NCBI GenBank assembly: GCA_964036195.1
Contig: OZ038460.1
Location: forward strand, 5,025,504-5,089,503
Reading direction: 5' to 3'
DNA: 64,000 nt
Source: Sphaerolaimus hirsutus
Taxonomy: Eukaryota; Nematoda; Chromadorea; Monhysterida; Sphaerolaimidae
Shown one piece after another: positions 52,501 to 59,432 of the stretch. Under the pieces are notes generated by a model, which saw only the letters and a list, made by a program, of their open reading frames with translations, was not told the origin of the DNA and did no database searches. Every line of letters begins with the position of its first letter. Within the stretch, counting starts at the first letter, position 1. Made by a program: the position numbers and the translations under genes.

Positions 52501-55500
52501 CACTGTGGACACCGATTTCTAAAAGTCGACAAGTCCATAATTTTCCCATAAGGCAGCCTCAACTTCCCCGGGAACAAAAACGTTCTCGCATGCAAGAAGT
52601 CGACAAGTCCATTTCCCTCCCCAAAACAGTTTTGCTCTGACCAAATGGATATTTATTGACACCCCATTTTTCACATATAGGTTGAGATAAGGGGCTGAAA
52701 ATTTGACACTTAATTGTCAACATATCGAACTAAATGGTAAACATATGAGAGCCAAATTGGACACGCACCACGGGTCTGGAATTGGGTCTGAAACTTAAGA
52801 TGCGATACTCAAAATCGCATTTTGTGGACCTGTCGACTTTGAGAATTAGTCGCCTCAATTATATTTTACTGAACTGTGGTGAAAATACTGCTACACATTT
52901 AATTTGAATGGACTATCAAACATGTAAGCATGCTAAGTATAGTGTTGCTATAATACGGAGTGGAGAGTATGTGGAAAGCAGCTAAAAATGTGTAAAAGTG
53001 AGAAAAGTGCAAAGACCTTAAAATTTGCATTTTGCACCACATAAATAAATGCATACACGAAATTCAGATACCACCTTAATATTGAGAAATATCTTTTTTT
53101 GGCCTGAAAGACACAGCTGACAGGGGAAGTGATGTTAAAAGCACCAATGCTTTGTACCGGGTACAGATGATTGAAAAAACTTTCGGGTCTCAGACCCGAT
53201 TCAATCTCATTTTGAATTCATCTCAACATAGTAGATACATAAATAAATTTTTACATTATTAGCTGGTGCTGGTGGATTGTGAATGTGGCTGCAAAAAAAT
53301 CTCCCCACAGGCACCAAATTCTTTGGTCAAGTAATACACACCGGTATTTGCAAATTTATATTTACAAACACACAAAAATGAGGTTCATGTAAATAAGGTG
53401 CAGTAGATTTACATTTACTAAATATTTACATGTATTTTTTACACATATCCAAGCCTGTAAAAGCAAAAAAACTCACACCGAGGGACTTCAGCCCGATCTG
53501 GAATAACATTACGATGAACTGACACATCTATCTGATGCACCATGATGTTTTATTATTTTTTATACATGCATGAAATTTAAATTTAAAATTTGATTAATCA
53601 TTTGATTAGTTCAGCATAAAAAAACTTAATCGACATGACATGGACACGGACGAAAAAAAAAGTTGACGAGTTCAGTTGGAAACAGATTTCCTATAACGAG
53701 ATTATGGGCTTACAAAATGTTCGATTCCGATGATTACGTGTGGCCTCCATAGAGCAAACAGTGAATTGATTCCAATCCATATTATTTATTCAGTGTCGCT
53801 TTTATAAATTTTTGTAGTGGGGCCAAGGCTTCAAAACATTCACTGTATGCAGAAAAAATTCACCACTAAACCGCCACATCACACTAAACTTTAGAAAACT
53901 TTTTCATAGAAATTATATTATATTTTCCTGAACTATTTTCAGAAGTTAATTTAATTGGCATGTAATTCTGACTATACTGGAACGCTATGCAAAGAATGTT
54001 ATCATATTCTGATGACTGAGGTCACAAAAAATTGTAAATCAAATTCACCATCAATATGAATGTACTGTGGTGATAAAAACATATCTTTTGGTTTGTTAAG
54101 AGTACATCCAATAGACTATAAATCTAATAGAAACATAATCAACAAGTACCCCACAAACCTGCGCAATATCTCTGAGCAATTCCTGTTTCCTGTTTTCTGG
54201 GTACACCCGATCCTCCCTTCCCGCATACAATTCCAATTCCCGTTTGATGTAATTTCTACTTAAAGTGGCCGCGAAACGCTCCGCTTTGGTAGCCTCTAGG
54301 AGGGCGGCTGTGGACCGAATTTGACTCCATTCATCCTGGGAATATTGAATGGCAAGTTTTTTGATCATGGTGAGATTTTTAACTTGGTGAATTAAATTGA
54401 AACCATTTTTCCTGTCAGTTTTCCATCACTAACACAGTCATAATCCATTCTGTTTTCTCCAATAAAACAATTGCATTTATAAATATCATATTTCCTCGAC
54501 CCCCCCCCCCACGAAATACCCCCCTCGAAATACAGCCAGGTCTACGGTAGTTAAAAGTATTTTGGGGAAATACGGTAGTTGAAATGTAGCCTTCTAATTA
54601 AATATCTAATCTACCTATCACCGCTGCACCACTCACAAAATTCCCAACTCAACAAACCTGTGAATTTCCATCACTAATATGCACAATTATCAATTTAGCG
54701 TTCGGTCTCTTTGATCTGCGGATTTCTCCCAAAGCCGCGGTGACGCCGCGTACGGATGAAGTGCTGCCACCCTTATTGTCTATGGCTGATAAGCGGGCGA
54801 TTATCTGTGGAGGGGGGGTTAAAATGAGTGATTTTGACCACTTATTGAAAAAAAGTGAAAATATTGGGGGGGGGGTTGTTAAAAGGAGTTGATAAACAGT
54901 GGTGAGTAATAACTGTTCAATTTGTTTGCATTTTGGCAATGAACGTGGTTACATTAGGTATTTCTAGATGGTTTGGTGGTTCTCAATTTTCTTTAAATAT
55001 CAATTTTATTGACTAGACAACTGAGGGTAGTAAACAATATAGGTAAAGATTGAAGGATCAGATCATATTTCTAACCTTTTCTCGGCTCTGTTCAGTACCA
55101 AATGGAATCTCTACATTTGCACTGGAACTGAAGCGAACCGTTGCCAGGGCCACACGCGTTGCATAATCACTCACTGGTACCTGAATTAGTATTAATATAT
55201 TTGTAAATGTGTCAGCTCAATTCATTACTCATTGAGTTTGCACCTAATAAATGAAAAGAAATACAGTTGAACAAAGTAGGTAGTTTAGATAAACAAGTAC
55301 ATAATTCAAGTTTACACACCTGCTTGATAATATCAATAGCCAGCTGTTTCTCCCTCTCAAACTCAGCATTCACACTTCCACTTTCATCCAAAATGATCAT
55401 CAAATCAACCAAATCAGTTGAGCATTCCTTCACTGGCACATCAGGCACTCCATATGACTCTGGGTTGATTCCAACTTCAACATTTGGCTTGTGTTGGGCC

Positions 55501-58295
55501 TTGTCTGATGCCAGTGGATTGGCATACACTTTGTAGCCTGGAAGTGTTTTGATTGAAAATATTTATAGGGATGACTGAAACAGGCTGCTTGTGATATGTA
55601 CAAATTGTAATAAAATGGTGTGGTGAAGTTCTTTGTGAAATTTTGCACAGCACATATATTGGAGCGGCTGCAAAAAGTATAAAGAGTAAAGATTTTTCTG
55701 CTATTATAATTATTTTTAATCAACACAAAAATTACGCATAAAATCATTTCATTGAAGCAATCAAAAATACCAATAGCAAAAGCAACACAATGCGATGAGG
55801 AAAAATCAGGTCATTTATTCAGATAGAATATGGTAGCGTTCAATGTAAAGTGTACATTGAGTACATTATTACCAACCGTCAGGTGGGTTAGATCCCGGCC
55901 CAGAATCAGCAAACAAAGCCCTTGCAAAGAACTCCCTTTCCCTAGTTGGGCCTTCGGGACCCTTCTTGGCACATTTGTCAGTGCTTTTTAGATCATGGAG
56001 CTCATGTCGAATGGTTGAGACCAGTGTGTCCATTTTTTCAAGGGTGAAAACTCTGAAAAATGATATTTATGATGATTTTTGCTTGGTTTTGGTTATCACC
56101 ATTCAAGTATCTATGTTAGAGTGAGGAGGAACTTTTGCAATGCCCAAAACAAGACCTTTTTTCCTGCTGCACATACAGCATCAGTTGTGCAGCATTTTCA
56201 TGGTGAATCAATGTGCTATCCTCATCAACATGAATAGCTGCATAGACTTGTAGTGGAGATTGACTGTCATACAAAGACTCCACTGCTTGCATTGTCATTA
56301 CTAGGTTATCTGTTGATGGTGAATCAGAGAAAACAACCATTAGCTGAAATGTGAGATTTTGACATTGCGCAGGGAGTATACCTGAAATGCCTAAATGTTA
56401 TGTAAAATAGGACAAAATGAACCTGTCGTCTGCCTTGTAAGCTTGTCCTTCTCAATTCGTTGCCAGCCAATGTGATAGCATTTGCCAGATGTGAATCTTT
56501 GATTGAGTCCCCTTCATACTCCAATGATTCAATGATGCGCTTGGCATGCTCTACTGTCAAACCACTATCCATGGTCAGGGTCAAACGTGCTGTGCCTGAA
56601 TGTTAAGCAAATTATGAAATGAAAGTAGAATTTACATTTCACACATTTACATTTCACATTCACACTCTATTTCCCTTACCAGAATATTGGATAATTCCAA
56701 CTCTAGCCTCTTTTGGTTCAGGTAGATCATGCAAACTGGACATTGTTTTCTGAAGCATGTGCTGTCTTTCTGCCTCCTCCAATATTCTCATTGCAGTGGT
56801 CAATTGTGCATCAAATGTCATTTGATCAACTGAGACGGTGTCCATTAGGAACAATATATCAGCCTGCGTGGTTAAGGGTACTTATTAAGGAATTGGATAC
56901 AATTTTAGATTCTGCTTAACTGAGAAATCTAATTTTTGTGTTTAAAATAGTCACACACCTCACAAGATTCCTGCGCCTGGTCTAATTGAAATGAAACTGG
57001 TGGCAAAATGCCTTTGCACTTGTCAGCATCAAGCCCAAGCTGGACTTGAACATCAAAGTCAATCCAAAACTGTCCCATTTCTGACAATGAGTAGACTGTG
57101 TCATCTGTGCTGGTGTATGCAGCCACGTTGTGTGACACTGGGGAGTCAGTCAGGGGCAGCATGAAAACCTGCAGACAATTGTGGGATTTATTAAAAGATC
57201 TATTGTTATATGACATTGAGAGTGGCACTATATTTAGGTGAACAGTGTCTGAAAAAAGTAATCATTAGGTAGTTGTGGCTATATAAGTACCTATGCTAGT
57301 TTTGTCTTCCACAAAAATAGCAACTCATCAAACAATTCCACCAAACCATACCCAAAAAACAACCCACTCACATTGATGTCACTTTTCATCAACTTCTCAG
57401 CAACAGCAGCCACACTTCTCTGGTGGCTTTGCAAAGTTGCTGCAGCATCGCTGCCATCCAAAGCTGGCACCACCAGTAACATTCTGGTATTTCTACCTGG
57501 CTGACTTGTGACTGTCAAATGCGTCACAGCCTGCCGCATGGCATTCAGCAATGTACTTGCGTTTGATTTTGGCTGCAGGGCGTTCAGTTCTGTGTGAATT
57601 GCTTTGGTGTGAGATTGGTCGTTAAAGGTGACACACACACACTAGTTGACACACGTGTGTCAACTGGTCTGTGTCAACTAGGATTTCTTGTTCGCGTGTC
57701 GCAGAGAGATCTTCCAATGCACTTGTCGTAAAACTTTTTCAACATTGCCGCATGCGCATTTGAAGATCGCTCTGTACTGTGACACGTGAAGCCTGAAAAG
57801 TTGACACACATGTGTCAACTAGTGTGCGGGCCGTCATAGCTGTATGAGTCATTTTTTGTGCTATTTACCCATGTCAATTTGAGCAGTGGCGTCAAGAAAC
57901 GCAGCAGATTGGTCAATTTGAGCGTTGTTCACTGGCAGCCAGGTTTTGACACCGCTGGCATCGTACTCCATCAGACCAACTCTGAAATGTGTATTGGAAA
58001 AAGTGTTGTGAAACATTTTCGTGTTTCTCGCGTGAAAGTATGTCGGTAGACATTTTACCCACCTGACATGTCTCAACTGCTGTGACTCTGGCAAAATTCT
58101 GGCAACATTGCTCAACAGTTTTTGTCTGTGCTCCAGCCACAACTCCCTGACAGTGTCATCTTTTGGCAAACTGCCATCTATAACAGCCAAAATGTCCAAT
58201 GAGGGACCGCAGGCTATATCAGCATTTTGACTAAATGCGGAACTTGTAAGAAATAGAAAAAGTGATAGCAAATAAATCGGGGTTGGTGGCGCCAT
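18168..58295 (-). CDS. giant secreted multi-VWA-domain protein, ~56 exons, ~3,600 aa
   Basis: The first exon (58295-58063) starts MAPPTPIYLLSLFLFLTSSAF, a signal peptide. About 56 exons with GT-AG borders follow, and phases agree at the junctions I checked, including the junction after module 2 where an in-frame stop lies just past the donor. The end is TGA at 18168-18170. Fifteen VWA modules are present, each with a DxSxS metal-site region, a G(G/A)TS segment, an HISDGNSQ-type strand and a (Y/F)(M/L)PEL.YAG strand. Two Thr-rich stretches (29189-30196 and 20617-20900) look like O-glycosylated spacers. There is no membrane segment or GPI-like tail, so it is probably an extracellular matrix, mucus or adhesion protein binding ligands through divalent cations. 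Modules 5-6, 7-8 and 9-10 are duplicated pairs. One gene is my reading; two or more adjacent genes cannot be excluded without transcripts. Confidence 0.75.
19235..19432. mobile_element. palindromic CACTAGTTTAC-family MITE, multi-VWA intron
   Basis: It starts GCTGCACACACTAGTTTACTAACG and ends GTTAAACTAGTGTGTGCAG, with internal CATCTGAGTTTACCGG and CCGGTAAACTCAGAGG. A clear full-length family member of about 198 bp, 35 bases downstream of an exon. Confidence 0.75.
20617..23424 (-). CDS. multi-VWA gene: module 14 plus second Thr-rich spacer
   Basis: Exons lie at about 23424-23288, 22938-22786, 21521-21384 and 21121-20617. The metal site reads DVMMVHDTAGDKQ, so the two serines are lost and cation binding is unlikely. 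KVEHNGDSTQEGSVVGGVF and GVLIVQLTREKL follow. The last exon continues past LVALAGSEKRV into a Thr/Ser-rich segment (about 20620-20830) of repeated TTVxPxS units such as HSTTVTPHSTTVSPDSS, a candidate O-glycosylation region. Confidence 0.7.
21697..22129. mobile_element. TA-flanked C-rich MITE
   Basis: CCGTATTACCTCGAATTATC at the left and TTTCGAGGTAATACGG at the right, with TA on both sides (21695-21696 and 22130-22131). The interior holds repeated CCTCGAATTAACCCCCC units and ATGTACATGATGTAT-like units, as in the 7.2-kb copy. It lies in a multi-VWA intron. Confidence 0.8.
23718..28104 (-). CDS. multi-VWA gene: module 13
   Basis: Exons lie at about 28104-27952 (a linker with WEQVCDSKLTCSHLNWRF), 27837-27603, 27178-27019, 24026-23886 and 23807-23718. 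The metal site reads MDLMIVFDQSTSI (DxSxS present), followed by EHLGGSTHTADAML and CLINDGWSQDLWPK with no intron after SQ. An intron of about 3 kb, filled with nested foldback repeats, falls after the K. Then VVSTAQKLEKTGYQRFSV and IYLPELVHYSG. The 28.1-kb exon start is the least certain. Confidence 0.65.
24752..26065. mobile_element. 1.3-kb element with ~300-bp inverted arms and TA duplication
   Basis: The left end CACTACCGTGCATAATAGTGCGG and the right end TCCACACTATTATGCACGGTAGTG are inverted, and the similarity continues inward for about 300 bases. TA lies on both sides (24750-24751 and 26066-26067). The internal repetition of GTGCATAATAGTCCGGAAAACGTCA about 200 bases inside each end recalls the two-site ends of some Tc1-like elements. 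The middle (25080-25740) has no intact transposase that I recognise. Confidence 0.75.
26098..26442. mobile_element. diverged GGTGCC/CAGGG-family element, multi-VWA intron
   Basis: GTAAAACGTCATGCAAAGTG at the left and CATGACATACTTTGCATGG, then CTTGGGACTGCCCCAG, at the right. The arms contain GTCATGACAAATGTCATGC and its complements, and a longer central loop. It abuts the inner foldback element. Confidence 0.55.
28330..28510. mobile_element. diverged CACTAGTTTAC-family MITE
   Basis: CATCTTAGTTTACCACAATGAG in the left half and CATTGTGGTAAATTCAAATG in the right half are inverted copies, ending GTGTGCTAGTGTGCATGG. It is intronic. Confidence 0.45.
28554..28747. mobile_element. GGTGCC/CAGGG-family MITE, near-perfect palindrome
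   Basis: It reads CTGGTGCCAATCCCAGACCC at the left and GGGTCTGGGACTGCCCCCTG at the right. The arms pair through TGCCCTGCAAAATGGCAACC at the centre. At about 194 bp this is one of the best preserved copies. It is in the opposite orientation, relative to the multi-VWA gene, to the intron-forming copies, and lies inside a long intron. Confidence 0.8.
29189..30196 (-). CDS. multi-VWA gene: Thr-rich mucin-like exon with ~30 heptad repeats
   Basis: One long exon of about 1 kb starts GVRDRVYESHQHSKAVRD, the tail of module 12. After a Thr/Arg-rich lead (RRVTTPSGRVTTTDGK) it has about 30 tandem copies of a seven-residue unit, LTPTDEG/LTPTDEK/LTPTDEE, then TTTKPRS and TNTTTATQ. In DNA this is a 21-bp minisatellite at about 29400-29960. 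It is an extended, acidic, O-glycosylation-prone spacer between modules 12 and 13. Copy number is probably polymorphic. The antisense strand is also open because of the repeat, but that is a shadow. Confidence 0.75.
30507..31561 (-). CDS. multi-VWA gene: module 12, interrupted by a MITE
   Basis: Exons lie at 31561-31185, 30968-30814 and 30616 (or 30649)-30507. The first exon starts with a Thr/Lys-rich linker (AQKPHKVVTTTVDPKK) and has the metal site VKMVVILDTSGSI. Then VSHTGGATGAADAVS, VLVHISDGQSQDP, and after the inserted element WPITLGVANRL and SYMPELVLYAG. Module 13 has the same stretch unbroken (SQDLWPKVVSTAQKL), so the 197-bp element at 30617-30813 sits inside ancestral coding sequence. 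Confidence 0.75.
30617..30813 (-). mobile_element. GGTGCC/CAGGG MITE inserted in a multi-VWA exon (candidate nascent intron)
   Basis: On the gene's strand it starts GTGCCAGTCCCAGACCC right after CCCCTG and ends GGGTCTGGGAGTGCCCCCCTG right before GCCGATC. CTGG is found at both edges. Removing exactly this segment restores QDPWPITLGV. A GT donor is present at the left edge, but the right edge reads CCCCCCTG, not AG. The nearest in-frame canonical acceptor is TTTTTACAG at about 30650, which would add 11 codons (AFLQGLGVPPW) with no stop. Confidence 0.8.
32092..32252. mobile_element. GGTGCC/CAGGG-family MITE
   Basis: GGCCACCCCCAGACCCTGTAAAATGCCC at the left and GCATTCTACAGGGTCTAGAAATGACC at the right, with the centre shortened. 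It is intronic in the multi-VWA gene. Confidence 0.6.
33443..33636. mobile_element. GGTGCC/CAGGG-family MITE, full length
   Basis: CAGGGGGCACTCCCAGACGC at the left and GTCTGGGATTGGCACCAG at the right, 194 bp, with a palindromic centre ATGGCAACTCGGTTGCAATTTTGCC. It has the same orientation relative to the multi-VWA gene as the two exon-interrupting copies, but lies deep inside an intron. Confidence 0.8.
34034..35443 (-). CDS. multi-VWA gene: module 11
   Basis: Exons lie at about 35443-35245, 34822-34662 and 34240-34034. The metal site reads CGKVDLMIVLDTSGSV, followed by IEFSGGATSAASGLRTAI, VLILISDGNSQ then an intron, DNWPLTRATAAALR and YYLPELELYAGSKDRVF. All metal-site residues are present, so this is probably a functional ligand-binding domain. 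Confidence 0.8.
36038..37392 (-). CDS. multi-VWA gene: module 10
   Basis: Exons lie at about 37392-37154, 36838-36642 and 36268-36038. The linker NDILSIAENPECKDAPLP leads into VDLVFVVDTSGSV, then GRVNVAAIGFN, IEHTGGSTSAMAGM, VVLLSDGNSQ (intron), DLPWSAVRATAARV and YFLPELVIYTGSEQRVY. The metal site is intact. The partner module in the duplicated pair is module 9. Confidence 0.8.
39253..41641 (-). CDS. multi-VWA gene: module 9
   Basis: Exons lie at about 41641-41467, 40980-40831, 40245-40064 and 39378-39253. RRVYTDRRLDDFANDV leads into CELDAMLIIDASGSVEEEF. An intron follows FND, exactly where module 5 has one, and exon 2 starts ERDFVADVV. Then EHEGGGTSAASAVN, VVHVSDGNSN and YYLPELRTYAGTRDRVY. 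The FND intron carries a GGTGCC-family element (41175-41414). Module 7 is its closest relative but has lost this intron. Confidence 0.8.
39625..39825. mobile_element. palindromic CACTAGTTTAC-family MITE
   Basis: GGTGCTGCGCACACTGGTTTACTGCC at the left, an internal CATTTGAGTTTACCGGAATG with its complement CATTCCAGTAAACTCAAATG, and AAATAGTGTGCGCACATG at the right. About 200 bp, in a multi-VWA intron. Confidence 0.7.
41175..41414. mobile_element. expanded GGTGCC/CAGGG-family MITE in the module 9 intron
   Basis: GCCTGGGGGCAGTCCCAGACCC at the left and GGGTCTGGGACTACCCCCAG at the right. The middle differs from the 190-bp copies, with TTTACTTTACTTTAC repeats and CATGACAATTGACACTTCGC. It takes up half of the 486-base intron. 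Confidence 0.75.
41677..41848. mobile_element. GGTGCC/CAGGG-family MITE
   Basis: AGGGGGCAGTCCCAGACCCTGTAG at the left and TACAGGGTCTGGGATTTGCACCAGG at the right. The palindromic centre is AAATGGCAACCGAGTTACCATTTTGC. It lies 36 bases upstream of the module 9 first-exon acceptor. Confidence 0.75.
42035..44223 (-). CDS. multi-VWA gene: module 8
   Basis: Exons lie at about 44223-44008, 43321-43156 and 42228-42035. TDILSLVENVKCEDKPLP leads into DRCPFDALIIVDTSGSV, then ASGRVRGAVVRFAGD, IEHSGGATSAPAALRV, IIIHVSDGNSQDFLSVIRE and YYLPELSAISGTE. Exon borders and sequence match module 6, showing that modules 5-6, 7-8 and 9-10 arose by duplicating a two-module block. Confidence 0.8.
42415..42856. mobile_element. 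TA-flanked C-rich MITE, 442 bp
   Basis: CCGTATTTCCTCGAAATACC at the left and GTATTTCGAGGAAATACGG at the right, with TA on both sides (42413-42414 and 42857-42858). Long G runs with GGTATTTCGAGGGGGG units are repeated near both ends. A further partial unit with AATATTTGGGAGGGGGT repeats follows at 43000-43130. Confidence 0.8.
44601..45993 (-). CDS. multi-VWA gene: module 7, containing an introner
   Basis: Exons are 45993-45852, 45658-45473, 45122-44941 and 44726-44601. RRVYTDSRLSEFAQDV leads to DQCNIDAMVIL at the end of the first exon. The 193-base intron 45851-45659 is entirely one MITE, and the next exon resumes DVSGSVEDEFLQERDF, rebuilding the metal site across the junction. Then EHQGGGTSAATAVD, VVIHVSDGNSN and FYMPEMRTYAGSEKRVY. 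Modules 5 and 9 instead have an intron 36 bases further on; it is missing here. Confidence 0.85.
45659..45851 (-). mobile_element. introner: GGTGCC/CAGGG MITE that is a complete intron
   Basis: On the gene's strand the intron runs from CTG|GTGCCAGTCCCAGACCC to GGGTCCGGGACTGCCCCCCAG|GAC. The arms are complementary and meet at TGCGAAATGGCAACTCAATTGCC. The left terminal repeat supplies the GT donor. The right one supplies a C-rich tract and the AG. Nothing but transposon lies between the splice sites. Splicing restores the reading frame and the DVSGS motif. Related elements elsewhere in the window are ordinary intronic insertions. Confidence 0.9.
46415..47594 (-). CDS. multi-VWA gene: module 6
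   Basis: Exons are about 47594-47374, 47076-46911 and 46608-46415. ILTVANPDTVNIDCPYKPP leads into DRCPFDAVIIIDTSGSV, then NSGRVQGAIISFSSN, VKYTGGSTSAPTALRLAL, VVIHISDGNSQDFLSVVKA and YYLPELSAIAGTD. Same three-exon layout as module 8. Confidence 0.8.
48202..49643 (-). CDS. multi-VWA gene: module 5
   Basis: Exons are about 49643-49508, 49433-49259, 48817-48675 and 48354-48202. CFVDLMIILDTSGSVKEEYER is followed by an intron and EREFITNVLDYPAP. Then IEHTGGGTSAVTGVN, VVILVSDGNSGNDDS, MRATADRLYETGAEVF and FYMPELRTYAGSEKRVY. It is the first member of the duplicated odd-numbered modules (5, 7, 9). Confidence 0.8.
49715..51687 (-). CDS. multi-VWA gene: module 4
   Basis: Exons are 51687-51511, 50981-50840, 50319-50207 and 49875-49715. 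ATAGMNCKPGPQPVTTPVP leads into CDIDIMIIVDTSGSV, then FASGRVRLALVSFYRSARL, IEYTGGATSAASALRIAV, VVVHISDGKSQ (intron), DELQVVKDEAGRLARTG and FYMPELRSIAGSERRVY. The metal site is intact. The intron after KSQ carries a tRNA-like repeat. Confidence 0.8.
50042..50116 (+). repeat. tRNA-like sequence, probably a SINE head
   Basis: An A-box (TAGCTCAGTCGGG) and B-box (GGTTCGATTCT) are correctly spaced, and a cloverleaf can be drawn: acceptor TGTCTGG/CCAGAAA with 6 of 7 pairs, D stem GCTC/GAGC, anticodon stem with 4 of 5 pairs, T stem CCGGG/CTCGG. The anticodon loop (ACGTTCA) lacks the invariant U33, so a working tRNA is unlikely. It is intronic and antisense to the multi-VWA gene. Confidence 0.55.
50394..50702. 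mobile_element. decayed TA-type MITE
   Basis: TACGGTATTTGCTTGGATAATTCCCC at the left, with GGGGGAGCTATTCGAGAGAGG and ATTCAAAAGGGGGAATGG further right. A closely related decayed copy lies at 43675-43965 (CCGTATTTGCTCGAATAATTC to CAAGCAAGCACAGTATACC); both share the CATGTTTCTATC segment. A smaller one is at 54488-54580. Confidence 0.5.
51955..52135. mobile_element. diverged GGTGCC/CAGGG-like palindrome
   Basis: CACTCAATTTGTCAAGTTTCATG at the left and CATGAAATTTGACAAATTTTATC at the right are inverted, with TAAAATGACACT / GACATTTTACATGACGCC near the ends. It is in the long intron between modules 3 and 4. Confidence 0.45.
52252..52862. mobile_element. ~610-bp non-autonomous DNA element (copy 2)
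   Basis: It is the second copy of the 3945-4596 element, in the same orientation, with TIRs AATTCTAAAAGTCGACAAGTCC and GGACCTGTCGACTTTGAGAATT. Internal GTCGACAAGTCCA motifs are conserved. Lies in the intron between modules 3 and 4. Confidence 0.8.
54159..55537 (-). CDS. multi-VWA gene: module 3
   Basis: Exons are 55537-55320, 55180-55076, 54804-54658 and 54335-54159. YKVYANPLASDKAQHKPN opens the linker and DLVDLMIILDESGSV is the metal site. VALATVRFSSSANVEIPFG, IDNKGGSTSSVRGVTAAL, IIVHISDGNSQ (intron), DEWSQIRSTAALLEATK and YIKRELELYAGREDRVY follow. It is the first module from the N-terminus with a full DxSxS. Its first exon joins the module 2 exon in phase. Confidence 0.8.
55877..56863 (-). 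CDS. multi-VWA gene: module 2 (degenerate metal site)
   Basis: Exons are 56863-56680, 56595-56423, 56343-56156 and 56052-55877. ADILFLMDTVSVDQM replaces the DxSxS motif, so metal binding is probably lost. EARVGIIQYSG, LEYEGDSIKDSHLANAI, LMVVFSDSPSTDN and KRVFTLEKMDTLVSTIRHEL follow the usual order. The last exon uses the donor G|GTTGGTAA; reading through instead would reach a stop at 55869-55871 and would end a shorter protein of two modules. Confidence 0.75.
56959..58295 (-). CDS. multi-VWA gene: signal peptide and module 1 (degenerate metal site)
   Basis: Exons are 58295-58063, 57981-57869, 57589-57372 and 57168-56959. After the signal peptide comes CGPSLDILAVIDGSLPKDD, where D-G-S-L replaces DxSxS. 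HVRVGLMEYDASGVKTWLP, NASTLLNAMRQAVTHL, MLLVVPALDGSDAAA and VFMLPLTDSPVSHNVAAY follow. I chose the ATG at 58295 because its context (AAAATGG) is good and the frame upstream has no other ATG near the hydrophobic stretch. Confidence 0.8.
57640..57836. mobile_element. CACTAGTTGAC-type palindromic MITE, multi-VWA intron 2
   Basis: ACACACACTAGTTGACACACGTGTGTCAACTGG at the left and GTTGACACACATGTGTCAACTAGTGTGCGGG at the right. Each arm is itself a small palindrome. It fills most of a 280-base intron between exons 2 and 3. Confidence 0.65.
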
Positions 58296-58571
58296 TTTGA
58301 TAAATCGCACCTGAGAATCCGGAATGATTTTGGGATGAGATTGACAAATTCAATCTCGTTTACGAATGTCAAGAATGGTGCAGTCTTTTAAAAGTGATTG
58401 AACACAAACAGGACAAGTACTTTGTATTTATATGTGTTCCCGCAGAATTTACTAAGTTTGTAGGTGACATTGGACTCATTATCAGTCATCGTCTCCGTTC
58501 GGAAGAGATTCGACGCAAAAAGAACTTTTGACCGGATAAAAATTGCCCAACCAAGTGCAAAATGTAATCAT

Positions 58572-58856
58572 GGTTAGCGTTCCAAAAATGGGTGTTTTTA
58601 AGAAAATATACTCAAATATAATCTCAGAAAATCTCTGAAAACATAAAATATAGATAAATCTCTTTGAAAAAGACGCTGGGAAAATATAAAAAATATTTAT
58701 AAATGAGATTTTATATATTATCTTCTCATAAAATAAGCATATTTAAATCTCTCCGTGAGAACCCGGAGAAAATATAAAAAAATATAAGATTTTTTATGTT
58801 TTTCTTATATTTTTAATAAGATTAATTTCCCGAGATTTTTGGAACGCTAATCACGG
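58572..58856. mobile_element. 285-bp AT-rich MITE upstream of the multi-VWA gene
   Basis: GGTTAGCGTTCCAAAAATGGG at the left and CCGAGATTTTTGGAACGCTAATC at the right are inverted ends. The interior is AT-rich with repeated AAAATATAAAAAATAT and GAGAATCT-like motifs on both halves. It lies about 280 bases before the start codon, so it may overlap the promoter. Confidence 0.7.
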
Positions 58857-59275
58857 TGTTGGTAACGTAAAAAAACTCCGCATTTGTTTAAAATACATGG
58901 GAACCGCGTCGCACACATTTTCCTTTAAATGTTTCTCAACCCAATTTCAAAAATCTTCCAGAATTATGTCGACATTCAGAGAATGCGTCTAGGGAAAATA
59001 CTGGTTTATGGAATTCCGTCGATCAAAAAATTACAAAATCAAAATCTGGATATAACGTTTTGTATCGTAAAAGCACCGTGTCTATCTTCTCCAGTCAGCA
59101 ACACAACAGACAAAAAACTGTGACTTTTTGGGTGTGATCTTTGCCGCGTCAGCGATCGGATCCCAGAAACGGGAGAAGGTTTTAACCTCATTATTAGTAT
59201 TCAAAATAAATACTTGAACGCCAACTCCAGGCGGCGCATGTTTCACACAAATTATAATAGCGACGGAATAATGCC

Positions 59276-59432
59276 ATGCCCCTGGCGCCATTTTATTACA
59301 AGACACCATGGCGCCATTTCATTACAAGGCACCATGGCGCCATTTCATTACAAGGCACCATGGCGCCATTTAATTACAAGACACCATGGCGCCATTCCAT
59401 TACAAGACACCATGGCGCCATTTCATTACATT
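59276..59432. repeat. 26-bp tandem array (six copies)
   Basis: The unit ATGGCGCCATTTCATTACAAG followed by GCACC or ACACC is repeated about six times with one or two changes per unit. GGCGCC is palindromic. The same ATGGCGCCATTTT core occurs inside the hAT-like MITE at 5859-6013, so the array may be an amplified internal piece of such an element. Confidence 0.8.

Noticed and set aside
55869..55877. Stop after module 2 as the true end of a separate two-module gene
   Set aside because: A GT donor inside the last codons joins in exact phase to the module 3 linker exon, which has no start of its own. Transcripts could still show an early-ending isoform.
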